A stretch of 64,000 nucleotides of DNA from Anarhynchus alexandrinus (GCA_008711295.1 VUYV01000294.1:325360-389359); one strand, 5' to 3'. Shown: positions 46,542 through 59,549, counted from the first letter of the stretch. A program made the numbers and translations. The notes: a model not told the origin generated them from the sequence alone.

Positions 46542-49500
46542 GTGAGTATTCCCCGGGGAGGAGAAACGCTTCATTTAGCTTGCGGTGCTCCACACCAGAT
46601 CACACAGCATTGCTTTCCACGGCCTCCCTCCTAGCATTCCCGGGAGGCCGCTGTGCATGTGGATGAGGCGGGATCTCCAGGGGGGAATTCTCCTACACAG
46701 CGAGTATTCTCCAACTCCAGGGGAGGACAATGGAAGAAAAGCCACTGGATGCATCAGAGGAGCTATGGTACAGCTCAGAGATTTTGCTACCTGTATCCAG
46801 CTTTGATCTAGGACAGTAGCAAGTTGAAAGGCATCACCATTCACCATTAAGTCCGTGAGATGAACTGATCACCTCCTGCTTTTTATTCAGGTCAGTTAAA
46901 GATGTTGTATGGGTGCTGGGTAACAGAGTGGTCAATGGTCTGTATCAGTCTCTGCCTTTCTCTCAAGGAAAGGTGAATCCATCTGTGGGGAGGATGACAC
47001 CAGAAACCCAGGCAGCAGCAGCAGACAAACACACGGTGTTGCTGTTGCCTGTCTCAGGAGACACACCAAAGAGCTGAGACATGGAAGGAGAAGCCTGCCT
47101 GTCCTGGGAGGACCAACAAGTCTGCATGTGTCTTTGTGGGAATTTAACAATGGGCAGGGGTCCCACAATGCGAACCCTCTTTTCACCTCACACTCTCTTT
47201 GCTTCATGCTCTTACACAAGCAGTAGTTACAGAATCTCCTGTCTGGGTTTGGTGATGACACCCATATGAGCTACACCACCAGTGCATGCCTATTCCCCAC
47301 CTTTGTAAAACTACTTCTACACGTCACTCACCATCCACTGTGCCAAAGGCTTGACCACTGACTTGGCACACCCTTCTCAGCCTTGTTCCTGCACTGTCCG
47401 TGCTCCGGGGGTCCCATCTGGTCTAAGGTGCTCTACAGGGTGCCGCCAACAAACCCAGTCCTCATCCAGTCTCTGCCACCATGGAGCTATCGCAATCAGT
47501 GGAGAAACACCAATTCACGCTAGCTGCAAAATTAGACTGATGTTTTAACACACTCTGGTCCTATTACTACCCACAATAACTGCGAGATACACATTAGATC
47601 TGCCACAAATTTCCTCCCCGCCTCTGCTACGAGGGCCCTCAGCTCCCCAGGGCGTCACTGCTCAAAGTGCACTTGCCTAGCAGCTCCCTGGCTCTCTCCA
47701 GAGGACATTGCACTGCAATGACACTTGTTCCCTTCAGCTGCTCTCATTCTCTTAAGCAGGGTTTTTCTTTCTCTGCTGGAGCTCCGGGCGGGAAGGAGCA
47801 GCCACAGAAGAGCTGGCTTTGCTCAGCAGGGCCTCTACTCATTTCCTGAGCACTTTTTGACGTGTTCCATTTGTGACCAAGCTTGGGCTGAGATCCCAGC
47901 TGATATTTTAACTTCAGCCTCAATAGATTTCAAACTTCAGCCACTGTAAATAATTCCCTGACATGCACTCCGCCTGCATTTTGGCACTTTTGCTTGTGTA
48001 CAGTATATATAATTTTAATTTTTTTTTTAACCTTTCTTAGCTTTCTTAGTGTCAGCTGTCAAGAAGAAGACGGCATCTTGGTGAAACTACCTGATCCCTG
48101 GTGAAGTCTGGAGACACCAGATTGGTTTGACAACTCTGCATAATAATAATCACATTCTCTACTTAACAAGGGACAGATGAAGCGGTGTGCCATGTTCTAG
48201 GAGATGTTTACAGGACAGAGAACATTGGAACAGCCACATGGCTTCAAACCAGGAAGCAATTTACATGAGGAACCTGGTTTCAGCAGTCATCAGGACCAGA
48301 AACTAAGCAGTCTGTAAACAAAAGGGATGCAAAAATTCTCTCTTGTGGTAGTCAATAAGAAATTTTACCCACTCAGGCTGCTTTTTCCTAAGTCTTCTCA
48401 GAGATGGCTTATGCCTTAAGACATCAGAATTCCTCACTTAGACTAGCAAAGCACTTACTAAGCTTATGCTTAATTTTACATATGCAGCGAGCTCCCATGG
48501 GATCATTAATGTGTCAAAAGTTTATCGATTCATTGCTTGGAAATCATTCAGGCTGGATTTCACTTACCAGAAGTGAGAGAGCTCTTGCACTTTCTTTGTG
48601 TGTCTTGTGCTTCTGTCGTGTCTGCGAGACAAGAAGGAATCCTCTCACACAACATACAGATAGGTACAGACCTCTGGTCTCAGCCTTGAGGCTCTCCTGT
48701 GATACAGGTGACAACCATCATTGGGAAACACAGCACTGAAGAGATTAACAGAGATTGGCCTTCCCCTTGTGACTGCCTTTCCTAGCCATCGCAAGGAGGG
48801 TTAAACTCTCTGGAAACAAGGATTCTACAGCAAAAAGTCATCAAAAGTGCTGCACGTGCCTCTCGTTGGGTGTCATCCATCCCACTGCCTTAACCTTTCA
48901 TCGGGGTTCCTTTCACAGCATTTAAGAGCTGCACAGACATCCGAGGCCTCCTTCAGGCTCCCTCTTCTCCTGGAGCTTCATCTGAGGGCAAAGAGTGGAA
49001 ATTCAAAACAAAGAGTAAACAAAAACAAGCTCTCCTAAGTGTAAGCCACACATTTTTTTGGAAGCTCCTCAGCTAATTTTACTCCCTGTAAATTTTTACT
49101 CCCTGCTCATTCTGGAATTTCTTTTTTTCTTCTTTTGTTCTTCCCTGCCTCGGTAACAAGAAAAACAAAAGGGGGAGGGGGGAACAAAAAAATTGCTCCA
49201 TCAAGAATCCTTTCTCCTGTGTCAGGGACCTTCCCAGCTCTGCAACTGTAGAGTCAATGGACAAGGCAGGGTGGTCATGTCTCCTACTAGATGCCCATCA
49301 GGTGTTTGATGGGAAACTGCTTCCAACATTGCAGCTTTCTTCAGATTCAGTAGATAGATCTGTTACTGGATGGCCCAAACCAAAGCCCCAAACATCTGGA
49401 GAGCTTGGCTACAAGTCAAGGTCTGATCTGAGCTATCCTAGAAATTCCAGTTTCGTCTGGCCCAGAAGTTGTTGGCCATCTGCATAATGGAAATGGGAGT

Positions 49501-51654
49501 GGAAACCTGTCATCGCAAGATGAGGGGAATTGGGAGTGAATTCTAGGCAGGCTGCTTTAAGCTCTTCAGGCTGGCTTCCCAGCTGGCAGAAATCTAGCTT
49601 AGCTGCAAGACAGTCAGTGGAACCACATGGATTCGCACCACCCAAGAATCTAGCCTTCTACAAAAAAATTCATGGCACTCAAGGGTTTAATGGACAGCTG
49701 ACAGAAAACTTGACATTTATTAAAATGCAATAGCTCTATGCCTTCAGCTTACAGTGGGAGGACATTCTCAGTACCCATGAGAGAACTCCAAGAAGTCCTC
49801 CAGCAAGCTCGGATTCCTGACACCTGTATTGCTCAGTTGCCCAGGCACATCATCTGGGAACTCGACACCTGTTGTGCTTGGTGTGGCTCAAGCAGACAGC
49901 AAAAAGATGATCTCCTCCAGAGAGTTTGAAAAACCCAGTTTTCAGGACATTTCTTTGTACATCATAAAGGAGCAAAGAAATACACAACCTCTACTCTTGT
50001 ATCAGTTGCATTACTTGGTGGTCTATCAGACAGTCTTTGCCCATGGTATCCAGTCTTTGCCATTAAATGGAATGTCGAGAGGAAAGGAAGGCTTTGGAGG
50101 CAGCTGTTGTTAAGCGAGGACAGTGCTCCATCACACCGTCTTGCTTCCAGTTTCAGTCAGAGGTCAGAGTGTTTTAATGCCTGTGTTCACATCTCCTAAA
50201 GCTTGTGCTGTCCCAGACGAGGCTGTCACAACCTTCATGCCTCCTAGCCCACGTTTGTCTGTGATAGGCAGGACTATTTGAATGAGGATTCTCAGACACT
50301 GAAGAAAATCTCTAAGGTTTGACTTCTTTTTTTTTTTAAAAAAAAAAACCAACAAACCCCACCGCAAAACAACAAACTATACAAGGTGACTCTCCAGGTA
50401 TGTTATAGTCATTTGCATAGGTTAAGACATTGTTATTGTACAGAGTCAGGAAGAAAAGGTGCCTGGCATTGAGTTCTCATTGAAACGAAAAGCACAGACA
50501 GAGCCAGCAGTGTTGAAAATTGAGGGGAATTGAGTGTGCAATGGTAAAGGGCAAGCCAGCAACATATCAATGCCACCATCATAGGTGTTCCACGATGTCC
50601 TTTACTACATATTTCTGTGTCAACAGCTTCTTTCAAAACTTGATCACCAACAAAGAGGTGCAACTATTTGGTCTGCCTTAGCATTATATCGCTCATGGAT
50701 TCTGGAGGAGAGTCCTAACCAAGATTCTTAAAGTAACTAAGCCTTGCAGAAGTTCGCATGAACTGTGTTTCATTACTCCTGATTCACCAACAGGGAAACT
50801 GAGGCAGCAGGAGGTAATACACAACACAGCAGTAGATTAGAAGAGAATGCCTCGCCCCAGACTTCCAGCCGTTTGGCTCTACCTACCAGACAATGTTGGC
50901 TCCTAGGTAAATAATGGAGCTGTCACACCCAAATGTTATTTTTAAACTGCGGGTATTGGGTTTGGCACAAACTCCAGCGAAGCACAGCACGACCAAGGGA
51001 GTCCTGAGGAACAAGTGCCCTGCACAGATGGAGCTGCTTTGGGGAAATCTTGTTGTTCTGCTACATTTATGCAATCGGTTGAATGGGAGCCCAGACTCCA
51101 ACCCATCAGCTGCACAAGAGCACAGGGAGAGTCTGAACGAGAACGTGGCAGGACAGTGGAGCTGGCTCCATCAGCCACCACCTCCTCCACCCTGGTGCCC
51201 TGGCCCAAGTCGCGCCGGTCAAATCCATAGGGGGGCAGCAAACCCTTTGCAGTCATGGGACTTCATTCCCAAAATGATCCTCTTCCAAACTCTGTCCCTT
51301 GGCAGCTGGAGAGCCCCACACATACACAGCACCCTTGGGAAGGTCAGCATGGACTCTGCAAGCTGAGAGAAGGGAAGATGGGCCTGCAAAGTCTCTTTGA
51401 ACTGGACATGGGTGGCCAGTTCAGCTCAGCGACCCCAGCCGCGGGGGGCATGGTGTGTGTGAGCCCATTGGTAGGGTTAGCAGGGCTCTGGGAAAGCAGG
51501 TGAGTTGTGCAACACAGCTGGGTTCAGGTTTTGGTATGAAAACGCACACTTCCATGTAAGACTGCCAGAACGCTTTTATGGTTCAATGGATGCAGGAGCT
51601 CACTTTGAGAGATCTGGAGCATACGGGGTCCAAGATGCGCAGGGCTTTTATAAT
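46542..51654. other. Non-coding unique sequence
   Basis: No second exon for the candidate signal peptide and no other gene recognised. T11A11 forms a perfect palindrome at 50327-50348. A 150-aa plus-strand frame (50914-51366) overlaps a 104-aa minus-strand frame in GC-richer sequence and shows no known motif. Confidence 0.5.
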
Positions 51655-51905
51655 TGCATCAGTATTGTAATAACACAAGGACAGCCACACCAGCTCAGAG
51701 CAAAGGTCCATGTACCTCCGTATCCAGCTCCCATGGTGACCAACAACAGAAATGGAGGAAAGCACACAAGAAAAGAGCACACATGGATTTAGCCCACTTC
51801 AGGATGCTCCCCAGCCTCCAGAGGTACACAGCTCCAGCCAACTTTGAGGCACCTCATGCCCGTATGCTTCCCTCTTCCAGCTGCAGCTTTGGCACAAAGC
51901 GAGCC
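51655..51905. mobile_element. Ancient CR1-lineage-like repeat remnant
   Basis: ACAAGGACAGCCACACCAGC, TCAGAGCAAAGGTCCATGTA and then CTCCGTATCCAGCTCCCATG match the old amniote tail pattern 'GGACNGCCATACTGGGTCAG...CAAAGGTCCATCTAGCC...AGTATCCTG'. The copy at 11060-11200 belongs to the same family but retains a part further along. Downstream bases to about 51905 are too decayed to align by eye. Naming is inference. Confidence 0.6.
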
Positions 51906-54900
51906 TGCATTTAAGAAAGGGGCCAGCACTTGCATTTAATCTGTTCATGTAGACAGAGCTCAGATGCAGAAGCAGGTTAAACTGTACTAAAATGAACACA
52001 AACCCCTTGTCAATTATAGCTAATTAGCCTCCGAGTGACCCTGAATCTCAGGGCACAAGCTTTGTTTCGGGATCCGTGCTAACTGTGGGTTCTTTCTCCT
52101 CTCAGAGGTCTCCAGTCAAGTATCTCCAGAAACTTGCCTTCAGCAATGGAGAGCAGGAAGGTACCATGGTTGCTATCTGTACTGTGATGGTGCCAAAAGT
52201 CCTAACGCAGGCGAGCATTTGCAGACCCAGCACTAAAGGACCACTGTGCAGAGAAGACCAAACAAAACACTTTGCTACACCCAGTCATTCAAGAAAACCG
52301 AGAGCCGGATTCACTCTCTGGACAGGCAAGGGAGAACAGACTAGGAGGGCACACAGGTGACTTACCCAACATCCCTCAGGTAGCCAGTGGTGGAGCTGGG
52401 ATTAGCTCACAGCTTTCCCGACTTCTCCCCTCCCAGGGTCCAGCCACACTGTGCCTTTCCTGCTTGATTTTGCTTCTCTCCACCCAGCTGTCTGTACTGA
52501 ACAGGCTTCCTACAGTGCCTTTTAGGCAGCTGTCAGGTTTGGATGAGTGTCTCCACTCCATCAAATGGGCTGTCCCCCTCTGCGTTGTCCCTGTGTGTGC
52601 TGTTAACCCTGATTTCCCACTGAAGTAAATGAGAAAAAAGCAAGACACATAGCTCCATGGCAGCTGGATGGGAGCTCGCCTCCCCTTCTCTACACGAGAC
52701 AGTTTTTTCCCCCATTTTCCCGTTTCCACTAACAGCCTTCCTCAGAGACCCTTTTGTCTTCAGTTCCTTCCCAGGAAAAAAAATATAAAATTCCTACCCT
52801 TGTGAAAAAGAGCTAATTCCCTTCCTCGCAGCTCCTAATCTCTCCAACATGCTCCAGACCCAGGGTTAACCCTAGGGAGTGGTGGACAGGTGACAAACGG
52901 GCCCACTCTTGTTTCTACTTTTCTCTTAGCAAGGAAAAAAAAAACCAAAACAAAACGGTCCTACCCATTCCCTCAAGCTGCTCCATCTTAAAACAGACGT
53001 TTCCCCTTCCTCAGCCCCTGAGCACGCTCTCCGGTTGCTGCTCGTCTCCACTAATAGCATCCCAGACTAAACAACTCTATCCCCCTTTCCACAGGTCACC
53101 TGCCTTGCTCTGGCTACTGCCTGCCTGAGCTCAGGGAAGACACACAGTCGCTACACCAGTTCCTAAGCTGTACTGGGCTCCCAGGGAGGGGAGGAGAAAA
53201 AATTCCTGGGAAGTGAAGAGAAAGGAAAAGAGAGAGGCTTTAGGAGCAGGTTAAGAAAAGAGCCTGCAGATGCAGGGAGATGCGGCCCTAGCAGAAACCA
53301 GCCTCGTCAAAAGACCTCTCCATACTAATGCTTAGCAGAGGGGTGCCTGCCATCCCCAGATTTTTCTCAACCCCTCTGCAGCAGTAACCTACCCAGCCAC
53401 ATCTCCCATTTCCCTTTACCTTACACAGCATCCTTCCCCCAGAACTCCAAACAGTGATGTTTAAAAAGCCTTCTGTCTAGCCCAGCTGTGCGGATGCCCT
53501 CGACAAATGTAGCAACAGAGGGGAAACTGCCTGACCCCAATACGAATGTGATCAGTGCTGCACTACGTCAGACTATATTACTGTCATGGTTGCTTCTGGC
53601 CATAAGGATCTAAGCACTGAGGTGGGAGTCCATGCAGAAAACTTGCAAAGCATTTGCCTGAAGATACCTGACTTGCAATTCTCTGAAACTTCTCAAGCGG
53701 AAAACTGCCCTGAAAAAAACCAAAATAACAAACCCCGAGCTCTCAGGTTCACATAGCAAAGGTTGGTCTAGATAAGATTTTCTTTGGCATTGCTCCCTGT
53801 GGTGGAGAATGAGGCTAGCTACCTGGCGGACGGGGGGAAAACAGCCTCCAAAACTCGACTGCGACAAAACCTGGGGTTGGATCCAAGAGGAGGGCTGTAC
53901 AGAGTCCTCTGCAGGAAAGAAAGGTTTATCAAGGTCTTTTCTGTCTATTCCAAAGCTGGTTTTGATTAAAGAAGGAATTACCACCACTTCCCTTCCCTTG
54001 CCCCAGTAACACATAACACACCATCCCCATTTCCTTCGCTGCCAGTTTGCTCTAATAAAAAGCAGAATTATGCCTGAAAAGCATGTTGCACGAAGATGGA
54101 CTCGCCAAGCACTCAAATAGATGCATTCACCAGCAGTCAGTCAGACACATGCGTACACAAATCCCTTGCTTGCCTGTAAACAAGACAGATCACTTTCTCA
54201 GGCTGCTATATATGAATTTCAAGCTGCTGTGGAAGAAACCTCTCTCCTCACGGGTTTTAGTGCTGCGCGCAAGGTGATCTGGAAAGGCAGATTTGCAGAG
54301 CTACCTGCCTTTGCAAATCCAAAGTCCTGACACCTCCTGGTCTGTGAAAGCTCTCCAGCGGTTTCAGACTCTAACATTTGAATGGTCTTTGCCTGAACAA
54401 CCACACAGGTCAGAACCAAGCGGAGGTAACCTCACTGGCATCCGTGCGACACCTGGCAGAGTCACCCCGGTATTAGAACAGCACCCCAAATGGTGCAGCA
54501 AGACCTTGCCATCATTCGAAGCAGGCTTAGTTAAGCTAAGCACTTAAAATGTCATGCTTCTCAGACACCAGCTATTTAACACATTTATTATACAAAGAAT
54601 TACAAAGGGGCTGAAAGGAAAGTGAGGGATGGTTTCCTCCGGGGCTCATCTAAGTAACTACCAGCAGAAAAGCTTTGACAGAGTCAGAAAGATAGAGTAA
54701 AAGCCTTGACAATAGCCATTTCCACAATGCTACAAGTTTACAGCCCAGGGTATAACTTCTGAAAACCATTCAGGAGCATCTGCCAGGGAGAAGAAAGGAA
54801 TGAATCCCACTGAATCCAGACCCGGTGCCGCTGTAACACATGGCAGTGAATCGACGAGGCAGAGAAATTATTCACAGCACTGTGGCACACGAACATGAAG

Positions 54901-56535
54901 CAAGACAGCCAAGTGGCACGAGACCTCCCTTGCAAGGAACACCCGTGCACATGGCAGCAAGCAGCAGGAAAATTGGCAGGACAATGGGTGCTCCTGCCTC
55001 AGCCAGGCAGAGGGAAAGGCGAGGGCTACGAGTCGTGCATGCTCCCAAGTGCCACCGCCAGCCCAGTGTGGTTTGTTCTCTCCAGTTGCTAATGGGGCTG
55101 GTCACTTCAGTGCTGCAGGAGAGATGATCCAGGAGCAAACGCCAGCTGAACAGCACAAGGGCAGACTCACAGGAGCGGTGCCCTCTTGCTCAGGGCAACC
55201 TGCAGCTCCTTGTCCCTCAAGTGCCACCAGCAGAGCAGTAGCTCCCCGTCGTATGGAGGTGGGGATAAGTGGCTAGAAGGGGCAGTGCTTGCGTGCGAGA
55301 TAACGGCAGCGCTAGGCACCACCAAAACCATCATAAAATAAAGATTCATCAGGCAGTTTGCTCTGATCCACCCTCCTGCCCTGGACCTCGGCCCAGCCAT
55401 GGCCAGCTGGAGGCTAAGGGAGGAAGGTTGGGGCAGCCCAACCGCAGGCGGTGGGTAGCCCAGGCAGCTTGAGAAACCCGGCACAGCCCTCCCTTCCCTC
55501 CCACCCTTTCCGGCTTCTCTTCCCCCACTCCTTCTCCCTCTGCACCAGCAAGCATATCTCAGCAGTCAGGAACTGATCAAAGCCCTCCATTTGGGAAGCT
55601 GCCTCTTCTGTGGGACAAGCCCCGAGGCATGCTGCAAAGGGTGGGTTTCCCCTCCAGCTCCCTTTTTCTGCATGCAGGTGGAAATACGGGGTCTTCCCTC
55701 TCTTTTGTATCCCAGTTTGATTTTCCTTGCTGTGTTTCTCAGAGCTTGAAGTCAGCAGACGGTTCGGTAAAAGAGAGGGAAAACGAGCCATGGTGAGATT
55801 GCCTTGTGGAAAGCATGACTGAAAGTAACGGGAAGGGGTCTCTTCTGAGAGGTTTTTTAATCTAGCTATGAAACACAGGTGAGGGTTATACCCTGGGTTT
55901 TATTATATTGCCTGTAAGAAGGGGTGTTCTAGGGAGTGATCTAGGCATTTTATAGGTGCCTGGTTAGCATTGCCAGCTCCACACATCTAAATATCACGAG
56001 ACACGTTCAAAACATTGAGAGACCGGCTTTAAATAATCACAATCCCTTTATTATTTTAAACCCCCAAAAGACAGACCTTTCTTTCTTTGCCAGCTGTTTT
56101 TCTGAGGTTTTAAGATTTATGCCGCCAAACTCTGCATGTATAAGGGTGGGGCTCGGTGGTTTTCTTTCCAAGCTCAAACTTACAGGTCTCCTATAAATCC
56201 CATGACTCCAGGAGCATAGTCTTTGGAGAAGAAAAAACACCAAATACGGAAAGATTGCCCCAGAATTGACAACGCTCATTGCTAGCTTCCTTTCCAATAA
56301 GCTATTTTGCATCTTTCTGACAGCAGGTCACAGGTTGCTCTAATCATATGGCCACAGCTATCTAGAATGGACAAGCATTTCCGACAAGGTTTTGAAGAGG
56401 AACACTCACAAACATATATCAGAATAACAAAGTCGACATGTTCACCCAAAACTGTATCTTTCCTTCTGCTATTTCAAGCCACATCATGCATGATAAGATT
56501 ATGTACACCACATCCATCCTCTTAGTACTCGGGTG
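51906..56535. other. Non-coding unique sequence
   Basis: No gene recognised. 54840-55560 is moderately GC-rich, with several overlapping frames on both strands (up to 125 aa at 55414-55791 minus). A 168-aa minus-strand frame lies at 53610-54116. None shows a family motif. A-rich runs at about 52772-52780 and 52936-52945. Confidence 0.5.
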
Positions 56536-56690
56536 CGCCTGATTTCCTCTCGACATTGCAATTGCACCACTGGTAACAGGAGAAATCAGGCTGAACTCTG
56601 CTCTCGCTCCTGGACTGTCCTACCAGACAGCTCCACAAACTGCTCAGCCTTACACTGGTGCAACGAGCATAAAATCCATTCTGCCCTGGG
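56536..56690. repeat. Ancient interspersed repeat trace
   Basis: GCGCCTGATTTCCTCTCGAC, ATTGCACCACTGGTAAC, GAAATCAGGCTGA and later CCTTACACTGGTGCAACGAG, AAAATCCATTCTGCCC match the old amniote pattern 'CCTGATTCCCCTCTC...TTACACCAGTGTAA...GAATCAGGCCC'. It is possibly related to the other palindromic repeats in the window. No name assigned. Confidence 0.4.
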
Positions 56691-57839
56691 AAATACTGCT
56701 AAACTCTCTAGGCCACAAACAGGACGCCACAGTGTCTTAAACAGGATTAAGTGTTGCTTGAACTTTGCGGTCCATCCTCAGAAATGTAGAGGCAGAGTGT
56801 TGTAAGAAGAACCATCGAGCATGAAGCAGCCAGGCAATGCTGTCTTACTCCATAGGTGGAGGATCCTCCCCCCCCCAAAGAAACTATCAGGGCACAGAGC
56901 CACTGCAGTGATACCTAAACTTAGCATCAGCCGCAGAAAAGGAAAGAAGCTGTGGCTGGGCTGTTTGTATTCCCCTTTGATCCTTGCCTGACTCCCCAGG
57001 AGTCACTGGCAACCAGGAGCAATTTATAATAAGCTTTAGGCTGCTCTGATTTATTCTGGGAGCTGAAGCCAGGTGCAAGGAAGCTAAATAGCCAGCATTT
57101 CTTGGCTTTCATTGGGGGAGCAACTCACTAAACATTACAAATCACCAGTGTGGCATACTTCAGGCTTCGCCTACAATGGGCAAAGACAGCACAACTTACC
57201 ATTAAGACAGCATGTAAAAAGGGATCAGCTTTTTTGCAAGTCGGATGCACCAGTTGCTTCTGGCGAGTCTTTTTTCTAGCTGCAAATACTGACCCTGGAA
57301 CAGCACTCAAATCATGCTGGGGCGTTAGCAACAGAAAAGTAAAAAGCACTGAAAAAAATAAGGATAGAAAAAAATAACTTTGATGACTTTCAAAAAGAAG
57401 AGAATGAGGGGGTTTTCCCTCATGTATTTTCAATTTCCTGAAATGACATGCAAAGAAATGGACAACCCAAAGTTTGTTTCAGAAAACAGAACTGCAGAAG
57501 TTATTCATTATCAGTAGGACTGATTGGAAATTCAGCCACCGGCTTGGTTTTTTTCTTCCACTTACAAATTGTTCACAAACTGATCCTAATTTTTCCCAAG
57601 TGAATCTACAACTTTCAAATGTATACCCCTGCGGGTGAGGAAGTCCACAAACGTAATGGGTCAGCACTACCTAACTCCCTTTGACTTCTTTGAATAACTC
57701 AGCCTTCACCAGCCCATTGAACAAAACCAGCTGCTCTCTTGGAGTTACTCACATGCTTTCCATTTGGATTTTCACTTTTTGCTATTCAGGGCATGTGACT
57801 GCTCATCTGCTCTACATGGTTTGATTCTACAGCTCGACT
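56691..57839. other. Non-coding unique sequence
   Basis: No gene or repeat recognised. A short C run lies at about 56869-56876. Open frames of 60-101 aa on both strands overlap one another and carry no motif. Confidence 0.55.
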
Positions 57840-58120
57840 GGATGACCAAAGGCTTTTAAAATAAGAGAACAAGCAAGGCTAAATGATGAAGAAGTCACTT
57901 ACAGTTCACATTTTTTTGGACAAAACAAGCTTTTGTGCTAAAGTTTGCGAAGCCTTTTAGATTCATAAACATTTTCCCCACTGCCCAAAGGTCATCTGCA
58001 TACTCATAAATAACCAATAATATAACTCTTTGGAGACCAGCGAAGCCAAGTCAAACTGAGAGTTTGCCAACATGTCCACAATACTGTTTATTCCATTAGT
58101 GCACCAGACCCCGCACCAGA
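57840..58120. promoter_or_regulatory. Candidate conserved element
   Basis: An AT-rich, non-repetitive block with TTAAAATAAGAGAACAAG, GCTAAATGATGAAGAAGTCA, a nuclear-receptor-like CAAAGGTCATC (about 57986-57996), CATACTCATAAATAACC and ATTCCATTAGTG. Retained CpGs (TTTGCGAAG, CAGCGAAG) fall in AT-rich sequence. Inference from composition only. Confidence 0.28.
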
Positions 58121-58680
58121 GCACTTGACTCTGCCCCTTCAAAATGAAATGAAAGAAATGAAAAAAAAACCCAAACAGAAATCAAAACCCGTCTGAATGA
58201 GTCAAAACACCACGTGATGGCTGTCCTCTTGCAGACCACTCTGCAGCGCGCGTATTTCCACCAGTCTCTATACGAGATGTCAAACCATTCAGCCTATAAA
58301 ACCCCTTTATTAGAAATACTAGCATCCTGTCTCAGTGGATTTAAGGATTTTTTTATTATTTTTTTTTAAGTTTTAATTCAAGCCTAGCTCCATCAAAACA
58401 GCAATGTTACAATATTTCAGAAGTGAGTGGGTTTGATTCCAAGCATGCCAAAAGACAGAGGGAGGGAGATAGTACAGGGGAACAGCTAAATCTTTTCTCT
58501 TTCTCTCCTCAGCACCATTGCGAAATCTTTCTCCAAAACATAAGATTCAAGTCAAGTTGCCATGTTTTAAACAAACCACGGTGTGTTATTGTACTACGCT
58601 TCTGAAACGGGGAACGTAGGTCAAAAACTTTTGGACCTCTCGGATTTTAAGGTATACAAACTCTGGCAGCATTGCTCTCT
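58121..58680. other. Non-coding unique sequence
   Basis: No gene. A T-rich run with ATT interruptions lies at about 58348-58369, and an A9 run near 58161-58169. Confidence 0.55.
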
Positions 58681-58682
58681 GC

Positions 58683-58877
58683 ACGCTTTCTTTTCTTTTC
58701 CTTTCTTTTCCCTTCTTTTACTCCCTTTTTTCTCTCCTCTCCTCCTCCCTTTCCTGCTCTTTTCTGTACACTTTGTTCCTTTTCCCCTTCCCTTTCCTTT
58801 TCCCTTTTCTTCCCTTCCCCCTTGCCTCTCGCTTTTTATTTTCCCTTCCCCTCCTTCTTCCCTTTTTCTCTCCCTAT
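58683..58877 (+). repeat. Long polypyrimidine tract
   Basis: About 195 bp almost entirely C and T on the plus strand, made of irregular TTTTCC, CCCTT and CTCC units with only a few purine interruptions (for example GCTC and GTACAC near 58755-58770). The open frames through it are Phe/Ser/Pro/Leu strings caused by composition. Such tracts can form triplex DNA and are mutation hotspots. Confidence 0.92.
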
Positions 58878-59130
58878 CCTAACACTGGAAAGCAGCTGCA
58901 AGCTGCAGCTTCAGATAAAATGCTCTGAAAAGCTCCATTATGTTTATCGACACATTTTCCATTCTCGGGTTTTCACCCAGTAGGACACAAAACAAGTATT
59001 CAAAAGACGCTCATGTGTGTGCAGACAAGCATGCATAAACATATGCATGCACATACAGTCTGTGAAAACACACGAAAAGCGTGTTTGCGCGCATGTGCTT
59101 ATGCTTGCTTTTTTTTTTTTTTTCCTTCTT
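58878..59130. repeat. Alternating CA/TG-rich stretch and T15 run
   Basis: 59012-59098 is rich in alternating purine-pyrimidine steps, including ATGCATAAACATATGCATGC and TTGCGCGCATGTGC, which favour Z-DNA. A run of about 15 T follows at 59109-59123. Non-coding. Confidence 0.6.
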
Positions 59131-59549
59131 TTTTTTACTTTTGCAGCCTTAGGGAAACTTGCAGGCTGGATGCCACAGGTTGGCTCTGCGCATTACGAAC
59201 CGTGTCAGTATGAATAATGGGGGCAGGCGATTCTGCCAGAGGGTCATGGAACAGCAAGTGCGTAAAAAGGCAAGATTGTCCAAGAAGCACACGCAATATC
59301 GGCCGGGGTTTGAAACACACTGCCAGACAGACACCAAAATCAAGTTGTAGACTCTAAGGCCGGGAAGAAGCGCAATGTCCATCTCTGCTGACCCCATGTG
59401 AGGGCGTGAATTACAGATTTGCCACCCAGGAATCCCAGCAACTTTTTCCCAGCAACTGAAAGTACAAAAGCATTTAAGCAGGTGTTTAAAGTCAAGCTGT
59501 ACCTCGGACCTTGTAACAGGCTGCTCTTGGTCTCATTGAGCTGGAAGAT
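59131..59549. other. Non-coding unique sequence
   Basis: Nothing recognisable as a gene. CpG retention is slightly raised at 59185-59310 (for example TCTGCGCATTACGAACCGTG, ACGCAATATCGGCCGGGG), without other support. Confidence 0.5.

Noticed and set aside
53610..54116. 168-aa minus-strand frame as a gene
   Set aside because: No motif, no exon boundary signals noted, and plus-strand frames overlap it.
58583..58983. Phe/Ser/Pro/Leu-rich plus-strand frames of about 100 aa as membrane proteins
   Set aside because: They are translations of the polypyrimidine tract in different frames. The hydrophobicity is compositional.
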